Below are positions 45,894-55,857 of a stretch of DNA of 64,000 bases, one piece after another. A program made the translations under genes and the position numbers. A model generated the notes under the pieces. That model searched no databases. It had not been told where the DNA came from and worked only from the letters and a program-made list of their open reading frames with translations. Each line of letters begins with the position of its first letter. Position 1 is the stretch's first letter. The DNA comes from CAWAND01 sp963727915 (GTDB lineage Bacteria > Chloroflexota > Anaerolineae > Anaerolineales > E44-bin32): NCBI GenBank assembly GCA_963727915.1, contig CAVSID010000004.1, positions 703,808-767,807 of the forward strand, given 5' to 3'.

Positions 45894-47916
45894 ATGCGGA
45901 TCGGCATCGACATTGGAGGAACATTTACCGACTTTGTCAACTTTGACGAAGAGGCGGAGTCATTTGAGACCTTCAAGGTCCTTTCAACTCCGCAGGATCC
46001 CGCGCAAGCTGTGCTCGATGGCCTCACAAGAATAGGGCCGTCGCCGCGTTCTCAACATTGTCCACGGATCGACGGTCGCGACGAACGCACTCCTTGAGAG
46101 GAAAGGTGCCGTCACGGCCTTCGTCACAACCCGGGGATTCCGGGACTTGCTCACAATCGGCCGCCAGTCTCGTCTAGACATCTACGACTTCTTCAAAGAC
46201 CGGCCGGAGCCGCTAATTCCCGAAGAGAGGTGTTACGAGATCTCAGAGAGAGTGGGCCACCGAGGCGAGGTACTGCTGGCCCTTGACGAATTGGAGATCC
46301 CTCGGTTGATCGAGACACTGGCAGAGGCACATGTCGAGTCGGTCGCCATCAGCCTGCTCTTCTCGTTTCTCCATCCCCAGCATGAGGCCGAACTTGCATC
46401 AAGCCTGCGCGCTGCAGGATTTGTAGTCTCCTCTTCAAGCGAAATCCTGCCTGAATTCCGGGAATACGAGCGCAGCAGCACAACGGTCATCAATGCTTAT
46501 GTCTCACCGATTGTGGATTCGTACCTTGGGAAACTGGAAGCCAGACTGGGGGAGGCCGATTTTCGGATTATGCAGTCCAATGGGGGGAGTTCGTCCGCCG
46601 CGGAGGCACGTGCTCTCGCCGTGCGTTCGATCCTTTCAGGACCTGCCGGAGGAGTTGTCGGAGCCTTGCACATAGCCCGCGCAGCCGGCCAAGATAAGAT
46701 CATCGCGTTTGACATGGGTGGAACCTCAACCGATGTGTCGCTCTCTGAAGATGGGCAAGTGCACGTGACCAGCGAGTCCGAGGTCGGAGGACTACCGATT
46801 CGCATCCCTGTTATCGACATTCACACCGTGGGATCCGGAGGCGGATCTATAGCCTATGCCGACGCGGGTGGCGCGCTGCGCGTGGGGCCGCAGAGCGCGG
46901 GCGCAGACCCCGGGCCAGTGTGTTATGGGCGCGGAGGCACCCAGCCAACAGTGACAGACGCCAACTTGGTGCTGGGGAGACTTGCACCCGAGCTCTTTCT
47001 GGGGGGCGAGCTGAAGCTTGACGCGGTCGCAGCCAGAGCACGTGTCGAAGAACTCGGCCGTGAACTCGGGCTGGAACCTGGGTCGACCCTGGAAATCGCT
47101 GAAGTCACAGCACTTGGGATTCTGGCCGTGGCGAACGCTCACATGAACCGAGCTCTTAGGGTCATTTCGGTCGAGCGAGGACATGATCCAATCGATTTTA
47201 CTCTTGTGTCCTTTGGTGGTGCCGGTGGGTTGCATGCCACTGAGCTTGCCCGCAGCCTGGGCATGCCAAGGGTCCTGATACCGTTTGGTGCTTCCACGCT
47301 GTCTGCTTTTGGGATGCTGGCGGCCGATGTGGTCAAAGACTACGTCCTGACCGTCATGTTGCCAGATTCGACGCCCGTGACCGTCGTACGAGAACGGATG
47401 TCTGAGCTGGCCGCAAGCGGCCAACGAGATATCGAAGCAGAAGGGTTTGAGCCAGCGAATATCCATTTGTTCCCTTCGATCGATGTCAGGTATCGGGGTC
47501 AGGCCTATGAGCTTTCGATACCCCTCAGTGAAGATATCGTTCAAGATTTCCACCGGGCACACAAGCAAGCCTATGGGCACAGTGACGCAAACGCATCAGT
47601 TGAATTCGTCAACCTAAGGCTTCGTGCCGTCGGGGTAATTCAACCACCTCCCTTGCCCAAGGTATCTCTTGGGAAGGAGGGTCCAGAGGTCGCGCTGATG
47701 GGACACAGGCGGGTCGCTATCACTACACTGGAGGCCCCCTCCGGGCTCTGGGAAGAAGTCCCTTTCTATTCGGGCGACCGCTTGAAAGCCGGCCACGTGA
47801 TTGCAGGGCCAGCTCTGGTCATTCAGAAAGACACTACGATATTCCTAAATGGGGGAGACTTAGCATCCATCAATTCCTACAGAAACATGCTGATCGAGGT
47901 GAGTCCTCAATCATGA
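45894..47916 (+). CDS. hyuA: Hydantoinase/oxoprolinase subunit A (HyuA), one frameshift
   Basis: ATP-dependent hydantoinase A (ASKHA fold), about 675 residues. The N-terminal MRIGIDIGGTFTDFVNFDE phosphate-1 loop is in one frame and the rest (IVHGSTVATNALLERKG-type block onward; IMQSNGGSSSAAEARALAV; AFDMGGTSTDVSL; GSGGGSIAY; GADPGPVCYGRGGTQPTVTDANLVLGRL in pieces) in another, joining near 46045. It ends with an ATGA overlap with hyuB. With HyuB it opens hydantoins or 5-oxoproline at the cost of ATP. Confidence 0.92.
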
Positions 47917-49556
47917 TCGATCCGATCCGTCTGGAAGTCTTCAAACATCTTTTTTCTTCGGTTGCCGAAGAAATGGGAATGGTCCTTCGAAGGACCGGGT
48001 ATTCTCCCAACATCAAGGAACGTCGCGACTACTCATGCGCCCTGTTCGACCATCAAGGACAGATGGTTGCCCAAGCAGCTCACATCCCGGTCCATTTGGG
48101 AGCCATGCCCCTATCGGTCAAAGCGTGCCTGGAGGCGATGACCTTCGAGCCAAATGATGTTGCCATCCTCAACGACCCGTTCCATGGCGGAACTCACCTG
48201 CCTGATATCACTCTGGTCGAACCTATCTTCATCGAGGATCGGGGTTCAATGCGTATGATCGGTTTAGCCGCCAATCGCGCCCACCACTCCGACGTCGGCG
48301 GCATCTCACCAGGCTCGATGCCGCTCTCCCAAGAGCTCTATCAGGAGGGCGTAATCATCCCTCCGTTGAAGCTCATCGAGGCCGGCCAACTGAACCAAGC
48401 CGTGATGGAACTGCTTCTTGCGAATGTGCGGACGCCGGGAGAACGCGCCGGCGACCTACGTGCGCAACTAGCAGCCAATCACAAGGGCACGGAGCGCATC
48501 ACACAGATGGCATTGCACTACGGTATTGAAGAACTCTCAAACCTCATGCAGGGCCTCCTTGACTATTCGGAACGAATGACCCGTGCGCTCATTTCCGATT
48601 TGCCCGATGGCGTGTACAAATTCGAAGACGTCATGGATGATGATGGGATCGATCCTGAGCCTGCCGAAATCAGGGTGGAAATCACGATATCCGGCGACCG
48701 AGTCGTCGTGGACTTTGGGGGGACTTCCCCTCAAAAACGCGGGAGCATCAACGCGGTTTACGCCATCACCCTGTCGGCTACACTTTATGTGTTCAGAGCC
48801 CTTACGGGCCTAGATATACCCGCGAATAGCGGGTGCTTGAAACCTATTGAAGTGCTCGCACCAGTGGGCAGCTTGGTCAACGCCGTGTCACCTGCCGCCG
48901 TTGCTGGCGGCAATGTGGAGACTTCACAAAGGATAACGGATGTCTTGCTTGGCGCGCTTGCCCAGGCATGCCCAGAGAGGGTACCGGCCGCAAGCCAGGG
49001 GACAATGAACAACGTTACCTTGGGCGGCTGGGACCCTGAACGAAGCCAGCGGTATGCCTACTACGAGACGATCGGTGGCGGCATGGGGGCTCGCCCCAAT
49101 AAGGACGGCGCCAGCGCCATACATTCTCACATGACCAACACTCTCAACACGCCAGTTGAGGCGCTGGAGTTTGCTTATCCCCTGCGGGTACGACGCTATG
49201 AAATCCGGAGAGGATCAGGAGGCGATGGGCTCTATCGCGGAGGGGATGGTGTGATCCGCGAAGTGGAGATGCTCTTCGACACCCAGGCAACGCTCCTCAC
49301 AGAGCGCCGCAAGTTCAGCCCTTACGGTTTGCATGGCGGCAAGCCAGGCATGGTCGGCCGCAATTCCATCTTGAGATCAGGGGGTGAGGAGGTATTGCCC
49401 GGGAAGGCCAACCTTACGCTCAGAGAGGGGGACGTTCTGAGAATCCAAACCCCAGGTGGAGGTGGGTACGGCACACCGCAATCAGGTGATCAAGAGCTAA
49501 CCCGAGACGCCTTCTCCCCGCCGGTCATCCCGAGGGACCGTTTCTCGGGGCCCTAG
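47913..49556 (+). CDS. hyuB: Hydantoinase/oxoprolinase subunit B (HyuB)
   Basis: 547 residues, full family length: IRLEVFKHLFSSVAEEMGMVLRRTGYSPNIKERRDYS in pieces, DVAILNDPFHGGTHLPDITL, NRAHHSDVGGISPGSMP, and the C-terminal RGGDGVIREVEML / LREGDVLRIQTPGGGGYG glycine-rich motif. Intact. Its last 60 bp overlap the end of the convergent MFS gene. HyuAB together with the creatininase-like and M20 genes suggests stepwise opening of a cyclic ureide or lactam. Confidence 0.94.
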   Translation: MIDPIRLEVFKHLFSSVAEEMGMVLRRTGYSPNIKERRDYSCALFDHQGQMVAQAAHIPVHLGAMPLSVKACLEAMTFEPNDVAILNDPFHGGTHLPDITLVEPIFIEDRGSMRMIGLAANRAHHSDVGGISPGSMPLSQELYQEGVIIPPLKLIEAGQLNQAVMELLLANVRTPGERAGDLRAQLAANHKGTERITQMALHYGIEELSNLMQGLLDYSERMTRALISDLPDGVYKFEDVMDDDGIDPEPAEIRVEITISGDRVVVDFGGTSPQKRGSINAVYAITLSATLYVFRALTGLDIPANSGCLKPIEVLAPVGSLVNAVSPAAVAGGNVETSQRITDVLLGALAQACPERVPAASQGTMNNVTLGGWDPERSQRYAYYETIGGGMGARPNKDGASAIHSHMTNTLNTPVEALEFAYPLRVRRYEIRRGSGGDGLYRGGDGVIREVEMLFDTQATLLTERRKFSPYGLHGGKPGMVGRNSILRSGGEEVLPGKANLTLREGDVLRIQTPGGGGYGTPQSGDQELTRDAFSPPVIPRDRFSGP

Positions 49557-50750
49557 CATGAGCAGGGCCCCAACCAGAAGGAATGCTCCCGCCAGCAAGA
49601 ATGCTCCCTCCAGGGATCCGGTGCGATCCCGTATCCAGCCTCCAACGACCGGAGCAATGACTGAAGATGTCATCCCGATCGTCCCGAAAAGGGCCAATGC
49701 CGCTCCAATCGAGCCGGGATTGGATACGTTGACATGATCTCCGGTCCATGCCACCGCAATCGGCTCCCAAGCAAGTTTCCCGGCCGCCCCATAAGCCAGA
49801 AGAAAGAGAACGAGGAGGGTGAGACTGTGCACGAGCACCATGCCGATCAGGGCCAGACCAGCCACAGGCATTAGTCCAATGGCGAAGCGCTTTCGCCCCA
49901 AGCGATCGGACAGCCGGGAGAAATACAGCCCGGCAGGAATCCCGCCCACGGCGACGACGGCCGTAAAAGCACCCGCTGCCGACAACCCAAGCCCGCGTTC
50001 AGCCTGAAAGAACGTGGGGCCCCACACTACGACTGTGGCGAAAGCATAGAGAGAGCAGAAGCCGGCGAGATAGATCAGGACCAGATTCCTGTTATGAAGC
50101 AAGGCAACCTGTTCCTCGACATCATCAATCGGCCCACGCGCGGTCTTCACCATCAGCGCGTATGCGAAAGACAGAAGGAGCGTCGGGGTCGACAGTCCGA
50201 TGAATATCAGGTGCCAATTGCCAGTAAGCAGGAAGAGCGGGCCCGCCATGCTCAGGCCGACGACAAGCCCAATTGCAGAGCCGGAATTGATCAGGGCGGT
50301 GGCGAGTCCACGTTGGCGACGAGGGACTGTGCGTAAAGTCAATGAAAAGACCATCGGATGGAAACCCCCGGCGGCCCCCCCATATAGAACGGTCGTCACC
50401 AGCAGCCAGCCAAAGGTGTTGCCGAGTAGGCCGAAGGCCAGCACGCCCAGGCCACTCAGGGCGTAAGTGACTACCAGAACGCGCTTGTGGCCAAATCTGT
50501 CCCCTGCAATTCCGGACGGGATTTGCAGTAGAACGTAGAAGAAGTAGTAGCCGCTAATGATCAAGCCGGCCTGTGCATTGGTCAGCTTGAACTGGTCTTG
50601 CACGATGGGCAGCAGGGGATACAGAGAGGTCCGATTTATGAAAACAAGGGCCCACCCCAACGCGAACAGCCCCATGGTAGGAAAGCCCATCGTGCCAGAT
50701 TCACGGTCTCGCACTCTTGAGCCAGCCACGACTTTGCTTGACAGCGACAC
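49497..50750 (-). CDS. MFS transporter
   Basis: 417 residues, 12 predicted helices. Motif A-like GDRFGHKRVLVV after helix 2 and a related RLSDRLGRKRFAI between helices 6 and 7. Start uncertain: the frame opens at a GTG at 50750, but helix 1 begins after the ATG at 50690 (MGFPTMGLFALGWALVFINR). Probably a proton-linked organic anion or nitrogen-compound carrier for the catabolic region. Confidence 0.85.
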   Translation of the reverse strand: MSLSSKVVAGSRVRDRESGTMGFPTMGLFALGWALVFINRTSLYPLLPIVQDQFKLTNAQAGLIISGYYFFYVLLQIPSGIAGDRFGHKRVLVVTYALSGLGVLAFGLLGNTFGWLLVTTVLYGGAAGGFHPMVFSLTLRTVPRRQRGLATALINSGSAIGLVVGLSMAGPLFLLTGNWHLIFIGLSTPTLLLSFAYALMVKTARGPIDDVEEQVALLHNRNLVLIYLAGFCSLYAFATVVVWGPTFFQAERGLGLSAAGAFTAVVAVGGIPAGLYFSRLSDRLGRKRFAIGLMPVAGLALIGMVLVHSLTLLVLFLLAYGAAGKLAWEPIAVAWTGDHVNVSNPGSIGAALALFGTIGMTSSVIAPVVGGWIRDRTGSLEGAFLLAGAFLLVGALLMLGPRETVPRDDRRGEGVSG

Positions 50751-50910
50751 CCCCGCTGGTGGTACTCGCAGGCATCAGGCCACACAGTCATGGTGGCCCG
50801 GTCCCCATATTCAAAGAAACTGGCAGGAAGAGCAACTTCCTGCCCGTCGTCACGGTCAGATACGAGTTCAATTGCCTGCACCAGTCCATGACACCACACG
50901 CTCGTTTCCA

Positions 50911-51615
50911 TCATAAGCCCAAGTAAGCTCTCCTCACTTCATCGCTTTCCAGAATATCCTTGCCGGCGCCTTCCAGCACGATCTTCCCGGTCTGGATTAC
51001 ATATGCCCTGCTAGCCAATTCGAGGGCTTTGCGAACATTCTGCTCGACCAGCAAGACCGTGGTGCCCTCCTGATTGATTCGGCGAGTAACTTCGAAGAAC
51101 TTGTCAATCAGTATGGGCATTATTCCCAGGGACGGTTCGTCGAGCATGAGCAGTCTCGGATAGGACATGAGGGCCCGACCGATGGCGAGCATTTGCTGCT
51201 CCCCCCCACTCAAGGTGCCGGCTCTTTGGTTCTCACGCTCGCGGAGAACTGGGAAGATGTCGAACACTTCCCGGATCCGGTGCTCCCTCTCCTCATTCGA
51301 TCGCTTTGTATAAGCTCCAACAAGCAGGTTTTCAATGACGGTCAATCTTGAGAACAGGCGACGGCCTTCGGGCACGTGCGCGATCCCCAATTCAACGATC
51401 TTGTAGGGCTGCATACCCTGGATGGGCTGGCCGTCGAACTCAACCGAACCTCGATCGGGCTGAAGAAGCCCCGAAATGCTCTTGAGGATAGTGCTTTTCC
51501 CCGCCCCGTTAGAGCCCACGATCGTGACGATCTCCCCTGCCTGAACCTCGAAGCTGACATCGGTCAACGCGGGCGTGCCGGCGTACGAGACTGACAGACC
51601 CTCAACTCGAAGCAC
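50911..51615 (-). CDS. livF: Branched-chain-amino-acid-type ABC ATPase LivF
   Basis: 234 residues: Walker A VGSNGAGKSTILKSISGL, signature LSGGEQQMLAIGRALM, Walker B LLMLDEPSLGIMPILIDK, switch LLVEQNVRKAL. LivF-type C-terminus (SDEVRRAYLGL). Overlaps livG by 14 bp. In this context the importer may carry an amino acid, amide or ureide rather than branched amino acids. Confidence 0.95.
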   Translation of the reverse strand: MLRVEGLSVSYAGTPALTDVSFEVQAGEIVTIVGSNGAGKSTILKSISGLLQPDRGSVEFDGQPIQGMQPYKIVELGIAHVPEGRRLFSRLTVIENLLVGAYTKRSNEEREHRIREVFDIFPVLRERENQRAGTLSGGEQQMLAIGRALMSYPRLLMLDEPSLGIMPILIDKFFEVTRRINQEGTTVLLVEQNVRKALELASRAYVIQTGKIVLEGAGKDILESDEVRRAYLGL

Positions 51616-52330
51616 TGTAGCTCTCTCCTAGATAGGCGGAGATCACGTTAGGGTCACGAGCGATATCGGCTGGTTTGCCCTCGGCAATCTTCCTCCCATA
51701 TTCGAGGACGACAATGCGATCCGATATGGGCATCACCACTTCCATCACATGCTCGACCAAGAATATGGTGATCCCGCGCTTGTGAATGGCATCGATGAGT
51801 TCGACCGCGTCTTGGGTCTCCCGCGGAGTTAGGCCTGCCATGGCCTCGTCGAGCATGATGAGCTCAGGTTCGGTTGCCAAGGCACGGCTCAGTTCGAGAC
51901 GCTTCTTGTCAGCCACCGTGAGATTTTCCGCCCGGTGATCTTGCCTGCTGACCAACCCCGTGAATTCAAGCGTCTGCAGGGCTGCATGCATGGCATCTCT
52001 TCTGCGGGAGTGATGCAGGAACGCCCCCGCCATGACATTCTCAAGAACGGTCATATTGCTGAACGAATGGACTATCTGGAAAGTCCGCGCGATGCCGGTG
52101 AGACAAACCCTCTCGGGCTGCCATCCCGTGATATCCTCGCCCCGGAATGTGACGCTTCCTGCATCTGGCCGGTAGAAACCTGCGATGCAGTTGAACAGAG
52201 TTGTTTTGCCTGCGCCGTTCGGTCCTATCAGCCCGACTACTTCTCCCTGATCGATGGTGAGATCAACCTCTTGATTGGCCATGAGGCCACCGAAATTCTT
52301 GCTCAGGGAACGAATCTCAAGGAGGGTCAT
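51602..52330 (-). CDS. livG: Branched-chain-amino-acid-type ABC ATPase LivG
   Basis: 242 residues: Walker A IGPNGAGKTTLFNCIAGFYRP, the LivG-specific long Q-loop region (IARTFQIVHSFSNMTVLENVMAG), LTVADKKRLELSRALA in place of a canonical LSGGQ, Walker B LIMLDEAMAGLTPRE and FLVEHVMEVVM. The weak signature is usual in LivG. ATG overlaps the livM stop (ATGA). Confidence 0.94.
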   Translation of the reverse strand: MTLLEIRSLSKNFGGLMANQEVDLTIDQGEVVGLIGPNGAGKTTLFNCIAGFYRPDAGSVTFRGEDITGWQPERVCLTGIARTFQIVHSFSNMTVLENVMAGAFLHHSRRRDAMHAALQTLEFTGLVSRQDHRAENLTVADKKRLELSRALATEPELIMLDEAMAGLTPRETQDAVELIDAIHKRGITIFLVEHVMEVVMPISDRIVVLEYGRKIAEGKPADIARDPNVISAYLGESYSASS

Positions 52331-53325
52331 TGCTTTGATCCACGGTTGCGAAATCGAGCGGGCAACGCCAGCAGGCCACGCGGTTCAAATACGGCTACCA
52401 AAACTATCAATAAGCCGTAGACCATAAGGTCAAGGGCACTGCCAACATTGCTCAGGTAGATTCGGGTGAACTCCGACAAGGGAATGAGCACAAAGGCACC
52501 TAAGACTGCACCCCAAAGGAGCCCGATACCCCCTAAGACAGGGATCAACATCATTAGCGTCGACAGCATGAAAGGCAACACGCTATTGGGGTCGATGTAC
52601 TGTACAAATTGGGCATAGAAGACGCCACCAATTCCAGTGAAGAAGGCGCTAACGGCCATGGCCAGCATCTTGTACCTGAAGATATTGATGCCAAGGCTTC
52701 TCGCAGCGTCAGGATCCTCTCTGATCGCTCTAAAGTAGAAGCCGGCTTTGGATCGTTCAATAAGGTAACTGGCCAGGAGCACGATCGCCAGCAAAGCGAA
52801 ACTTACGTAGTAATAAGGAATCTTGGTGAGATAAAACGCAAAGTTCATCCAGGTCGGGGGCACAATCGGAAAAGTTATGCCACTGGCTCCACCTGCCCAC
52901 GACCAGTTGATGAAGGTTACCTGTACGATCTGGGCGACGACGATCGTGGCGATGACGAAATAGTGGCCCTTCAGGCGGAAGCAGGGATAGCCGATGATCT
53001 GCGAAAGCGCCACGGCGGCCAGTCCACCCGCCAGCATGCCAATCCAGGGGGTGATCCCAAGCTTGACGAGCATCAGGGTAGATGTATACGCGCCGATACC
53101 AAAGAACATCGCATGCCCCAGTGACACCTGACCCGCGTACCCGCCGAGGATATTCCAGGACTGCCCGAGCATGGCATAGAGGAATATCAGGATCATTAGG
53201 CGTTGTAGATAGGGCTGCGTGAAGACAAACGGGTAAACGAGCAGCAGGATAAACAAGATCACCCGAAAGAGCCTGGCTGGTGTGCTCAGCCAGTGGAGCC
53301 AGGTCGTCAACGCAGGAATTTTCAT
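52327..53325 (-). CDS. livM: Branched-chain-amino-acid-type permease LivM
   Basis: 332 residues, about nine helices, with the LivM loop SLGINIFRYKMLAMAVSAFFTGIGGVFYA and GGIGLLWGAVLGAFVLI. The ATG at 53325 (MKIPALTTW) has GAGGG upstream. The frame also opens at 53343, overlapping the livH end. Confidence 0.93.
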   Translation of the reverse strand: MKIPALTTWLHWLSTPARLFRVILFILLLVYPFVFTQPYLQRLMILIFLYAMLGQSWNILGGYAGQVSLGHAMFFGIGAYTSTLMLVKLGITPWIGMLAGGLAAVALSQIIGYPCFRLKGHYFVIATIVVAQIVQVTFINWSWAGGASGITFPIVPPTWMNFAFYLTKIPYYYVSFALLAIVLLASYLIERSKAGFYFRAIREDPDAARSLGINIFRYKMLAMAVSAFFTGIGGVFYAQFVQYIDPNSVLPFMLSTLMMLIPVLGGIGLLWGAVLGAFVLIPLSEFTRIYLSNVGSALDLMVYGLLIVLVAVFEPRGLLALPARFRNRGSKQ

Positions 53326-53332
53326 TCGACCC

Positions 53333-54199
53333 TCACCGCTCACCGAGAAGCCCCTGGGGCCTCACGAGGACGACCACCATATAGACCAAGAACACCACAA
53401 CATACTTCCAGGCGGACGAAACGTAGAAGCCCGAAAGCACTTCAACGATGCCAATCACCACACCGGCCACCAGCGCCCCTGGAACGCTCCCAAATCCTCC
53501 CAGCGCGACGGACACAAAGGCAATGAGAATGAAAACCGTACCCACTGTGGGGAAGATGTAGTAATAGTTCGCGAGCAGAGCACCCGCAACTCCTACGCAG
53601 GCAGCCGCAATCCCCCAAGCAAGGGCGAACGTCCTATCACTATTGATGCCCATGAGTGCGGCTGCTTCACGATCTTCGGCAACAGCTTGGATCGCCCTCC
53701 CGGTTTCCGTCCTCTCAATGAACCAATACACGATCCCGGTAGTAAGGACCGCTCCGACAGCTGCGACCAGTTGAGGTTTACCGGCATAGAGTCCGAGGAA
53801 ATCCACTCGACCTGCTAGGAGGGGATTCTGGATCAGGCGGTAGTTTGGGGACCAAAGGAATTGAGCCACGTTCTGCAGGAGGATCATGAGGCCGAATGTC
53901 GCGAAGATCTGGGCCGACATGGGCGCGCTCATGACTCGCTTGATGACCAAATGGTAAGTCAGGACACCGATGAAGAAGAGTACAAGCACGCTCACTGGAA
54001 GCGACATGATTGGATCGAGACCTACAATTGCATACAGCCAATACACGACGTACATGGCGAGCATCAGGAACTCACCATGCGCGAAATTGACAATGTCCAT
54101 CACACCGTAGATCAGTGTGAGGCCCACGGAGACAAGCGCGTAGATAAAGCCGATCATCATCCCGGAGAGGAGCAGCTGAGGGAAGATCGAGAGATCAGG
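53333..54199 (-). CDS. livH: Branched-chain-amino-acid-type permease LivH
   Basis: 288 residues from the ATG at 54199 (MPDLSIFPQLLLSGMMIGFIYALVSVGLTLIYG). Family motifs: GVMDIVNFAHGEFLMLAMY, AVAEDREAAALMGINSDRTFALAWGIAAA and SVALGGFGSVPGALVAGVVIG. Operon livK-livH-livM-livG-livF with small gaps. Confidence 0.94.
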   Translation of the reverse strand, partial: PDLSIFPQLLLSGMMIGFIYALVSVGLTLIYGVMDIVNFAHGEFLMLAMYVVYWLYAIVGLDPIMSLPVSVLVLFFIGVLTYHLVIKRVMSAPMSAQIFATFGLMILLQNVAQFLWSPNYRLIQNPLLAGRVDFLGLYAGKPQLVAAVGAVLTTGIVYWFIERTETGRAIQAVAEDREAAALMGINSDRTFALAWGIAAACVGVAGALLANYYYIFPTVGTVFILIAFVSVALGGFGSVPGALVAGVVIGIVEVLSGFYVSSAWKYVVVFLVYMVVVLVRPQGLLGER

Positions 54200-54290
54200 C
54201 ATGGAATTCGCGGCTCCTAGGGAAAGGTGCAGAGGGCGGCGTTCAGGGGACTGACCGCCCACTGCACCTTAGGCCCCAAAACTGGAAGCT

Positions 54291-55655
54291 CTACCGACCG
54301 CTCCAAGACGGGAACGGCCAGACGATGTCCACCGTGGCCAGATCAAACGGCCACACTGTTCGGTACTGACCGTCCTGCGCCTGGACGATGATCCCGGTTC
54401 CCAAAGTGTTCTGATGGGTCTGCGGATCAAACTTCACGCCTTGCCAAGGCATGATCAGTTGGTCAGCCGGCATATCAGTCGCCAGAAGGGCCGTTTGAAT
54501 TGCCGCAGGGTCGGTTGAGCCTGCTCGATTGATGGCATCGGCAAGCACCAACATGGCCGTGAAACTGCGGGCCGTCGCACCCTCGAGCTGGCGATTGTAC
54601 TTCTGCTGGAAAAGGTCATTCACCTGCCCGATTAACGGCTTCGTCTGGGACAGGTCGGCTGCGAAGACCTCCCTGGAGAGGATATAGTTGCCGTCGGCAC
54701 CCAACGTGGGCAGGAAGGATCCCTCTGTAAACCCAACCCCCTGCGCCAGAATGGCGGGAGGGGAGTAGTTTTGGTCCTTGAACGTACGCATCATCAGTAT
54801 GGCGTCGGACACATACGAGGTAGGCAAAACCACGTCGGGATTCGCGGCCTTCAGGGCCTGCACCTCGCTTGTCATGTCGGCGGTGCCTGCTGTGTACGCC
54901 ACATTGGCCACCACTTGGAAACCGTACTGTGAGGCAAACTGATTTTGAGTGTTGCTCGAGTCCGTGCCAAACAGTGTATTCTCGTGGATAGTGGCCACCG
55001 TCTGGATGTTCGTCCCCTTCGTCTTATTCATGTCCGTCAGGAACTGGAACATCAACTCCGAGAACGTCGCATCGTTTGGCGTTGTCCGGAAGTACCATTG
55101 GTACCCGCGTTGTGTTAGCTTTGGCGAAGTTGACTGTGCGTTAACGAATGGAATACCCAGTCGCTCGGCCGAGGCGCTGGCGGTCTCAGTGACTGAACTG
55201 GCATAGGCACCCTCGATCGCGACAACATGTTCCTGCGTGATAAGACGCTCGGTCTCAGAGGCCCCCACCTGCGGGTCCATCTGTTGATCGGCGAAAATCA
55301 CCTGTATCTTGGCGCCACCGAGGTTGGGCAATCCAGCCGTCTTCGCCAGGGGAAGGTTGAGGTCGGGGTACTCGTTGTTGATGATGTCAACCGCCAGCTT
55401 GATGGCATCCTGGCTCGCCAAACCTGTGGCTGCCACAGCTCCTGTCAACGGGTAGAGGGCGCCTATCTTGATGGCCGGCGGCTCCGTCCCCGCAGTCGTC
55501 GGCGCGGCCGCCTGTGTTGGTGCCGCTGCCTGCGCCGATGTCTCTGTGGGAGAGGTTTGGGCCGGACCCGGTGTTGGCGTTCCCGTGGAGACGCAGGCGC
55601 CAAGGATCAGAGCCAATGTTACCAGGAGCGCTATCAGCATATTGAAACGTTTCAT
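54291..55655 (-). CDS. LivK-type substrate-binding lipoprotein
   Basis: 454 residues. ATG at 55655 with AGAGGAGGAGA upstream. Lipoprotein signal MKRFNMLIALLVTLALILG-AC, then a Thr/Pro/Ala-rich linker of about 45 residues typical of Chloroflexota lipoproteins. The type I periplasmic-binding fold follows: IKIGALYPLTGAVAATG, GGAKIQVIFADQQMDP, HVVAIEGAYASSVTETA and VVANVAYTAGTADMTSEVQALK. First gene of the liv operon, with the ligand unknown. Confidence 0.93.
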   Translation of the reverse strand: MKRFNMLIALLVTLALILGACVSTGTPTPGPAQTSPTETSAQAAAPTQAAAPTTAGTEPPAIKIGALYPLTGAVAATGLASQDAIKLAVDIINNEYPDLNLPLAKTAGLPNLGGAKIQVIFADQQMDPQVGASETERLITQEHVVAIEGAYASSVTETASASAERLGIPFVNAQSTSPKLTQRGYQWYFRTTPNDATFSELMFQFLTDMNKTKGTNIQTVATIHENTLFGTDSSNTQNQFASQYGFQVVANVAYTAGTADMTSEVQALKAANPDVVLPTSYVSDAILMMRTFKDQNYSPPAILAQGVGFTEGSFLPTLGADGNYILSREVFAADLSQTKPLIGQVNDLFQQKYNRQLEGATARSFTAMLVLADAINRAGSTDPAAIQTALLATDMPADQLIMPWQGVKFDPQTHQNTLGTGIIVQAQDGQYRTVWPFDLATVDIVWPFPSWSGR

Positions 55656-55857
55656 TGGATTCTCCTCCTCTAGTACTTCGCCCTTCGAATTCGGGCCGTC
55701 GCAAACGTAGGTGCTATGGCTCTCAGACCGCAACCCTCCTTTCCTTCCTACGGCACGGAAATCACGTGTACCAGGAAGCCAAGATACGACTGCGTATTCG
55801 GACCAACCTCACTCCTTGTCCGAGACATCACCACAGCGGCCTAGACGAAGGACATCC

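Noticed and set aside
46792..47580. 262-codon open frame on the minus strand
   Set aside because: Opposite the conserved HyuA body; no motif or start signal.
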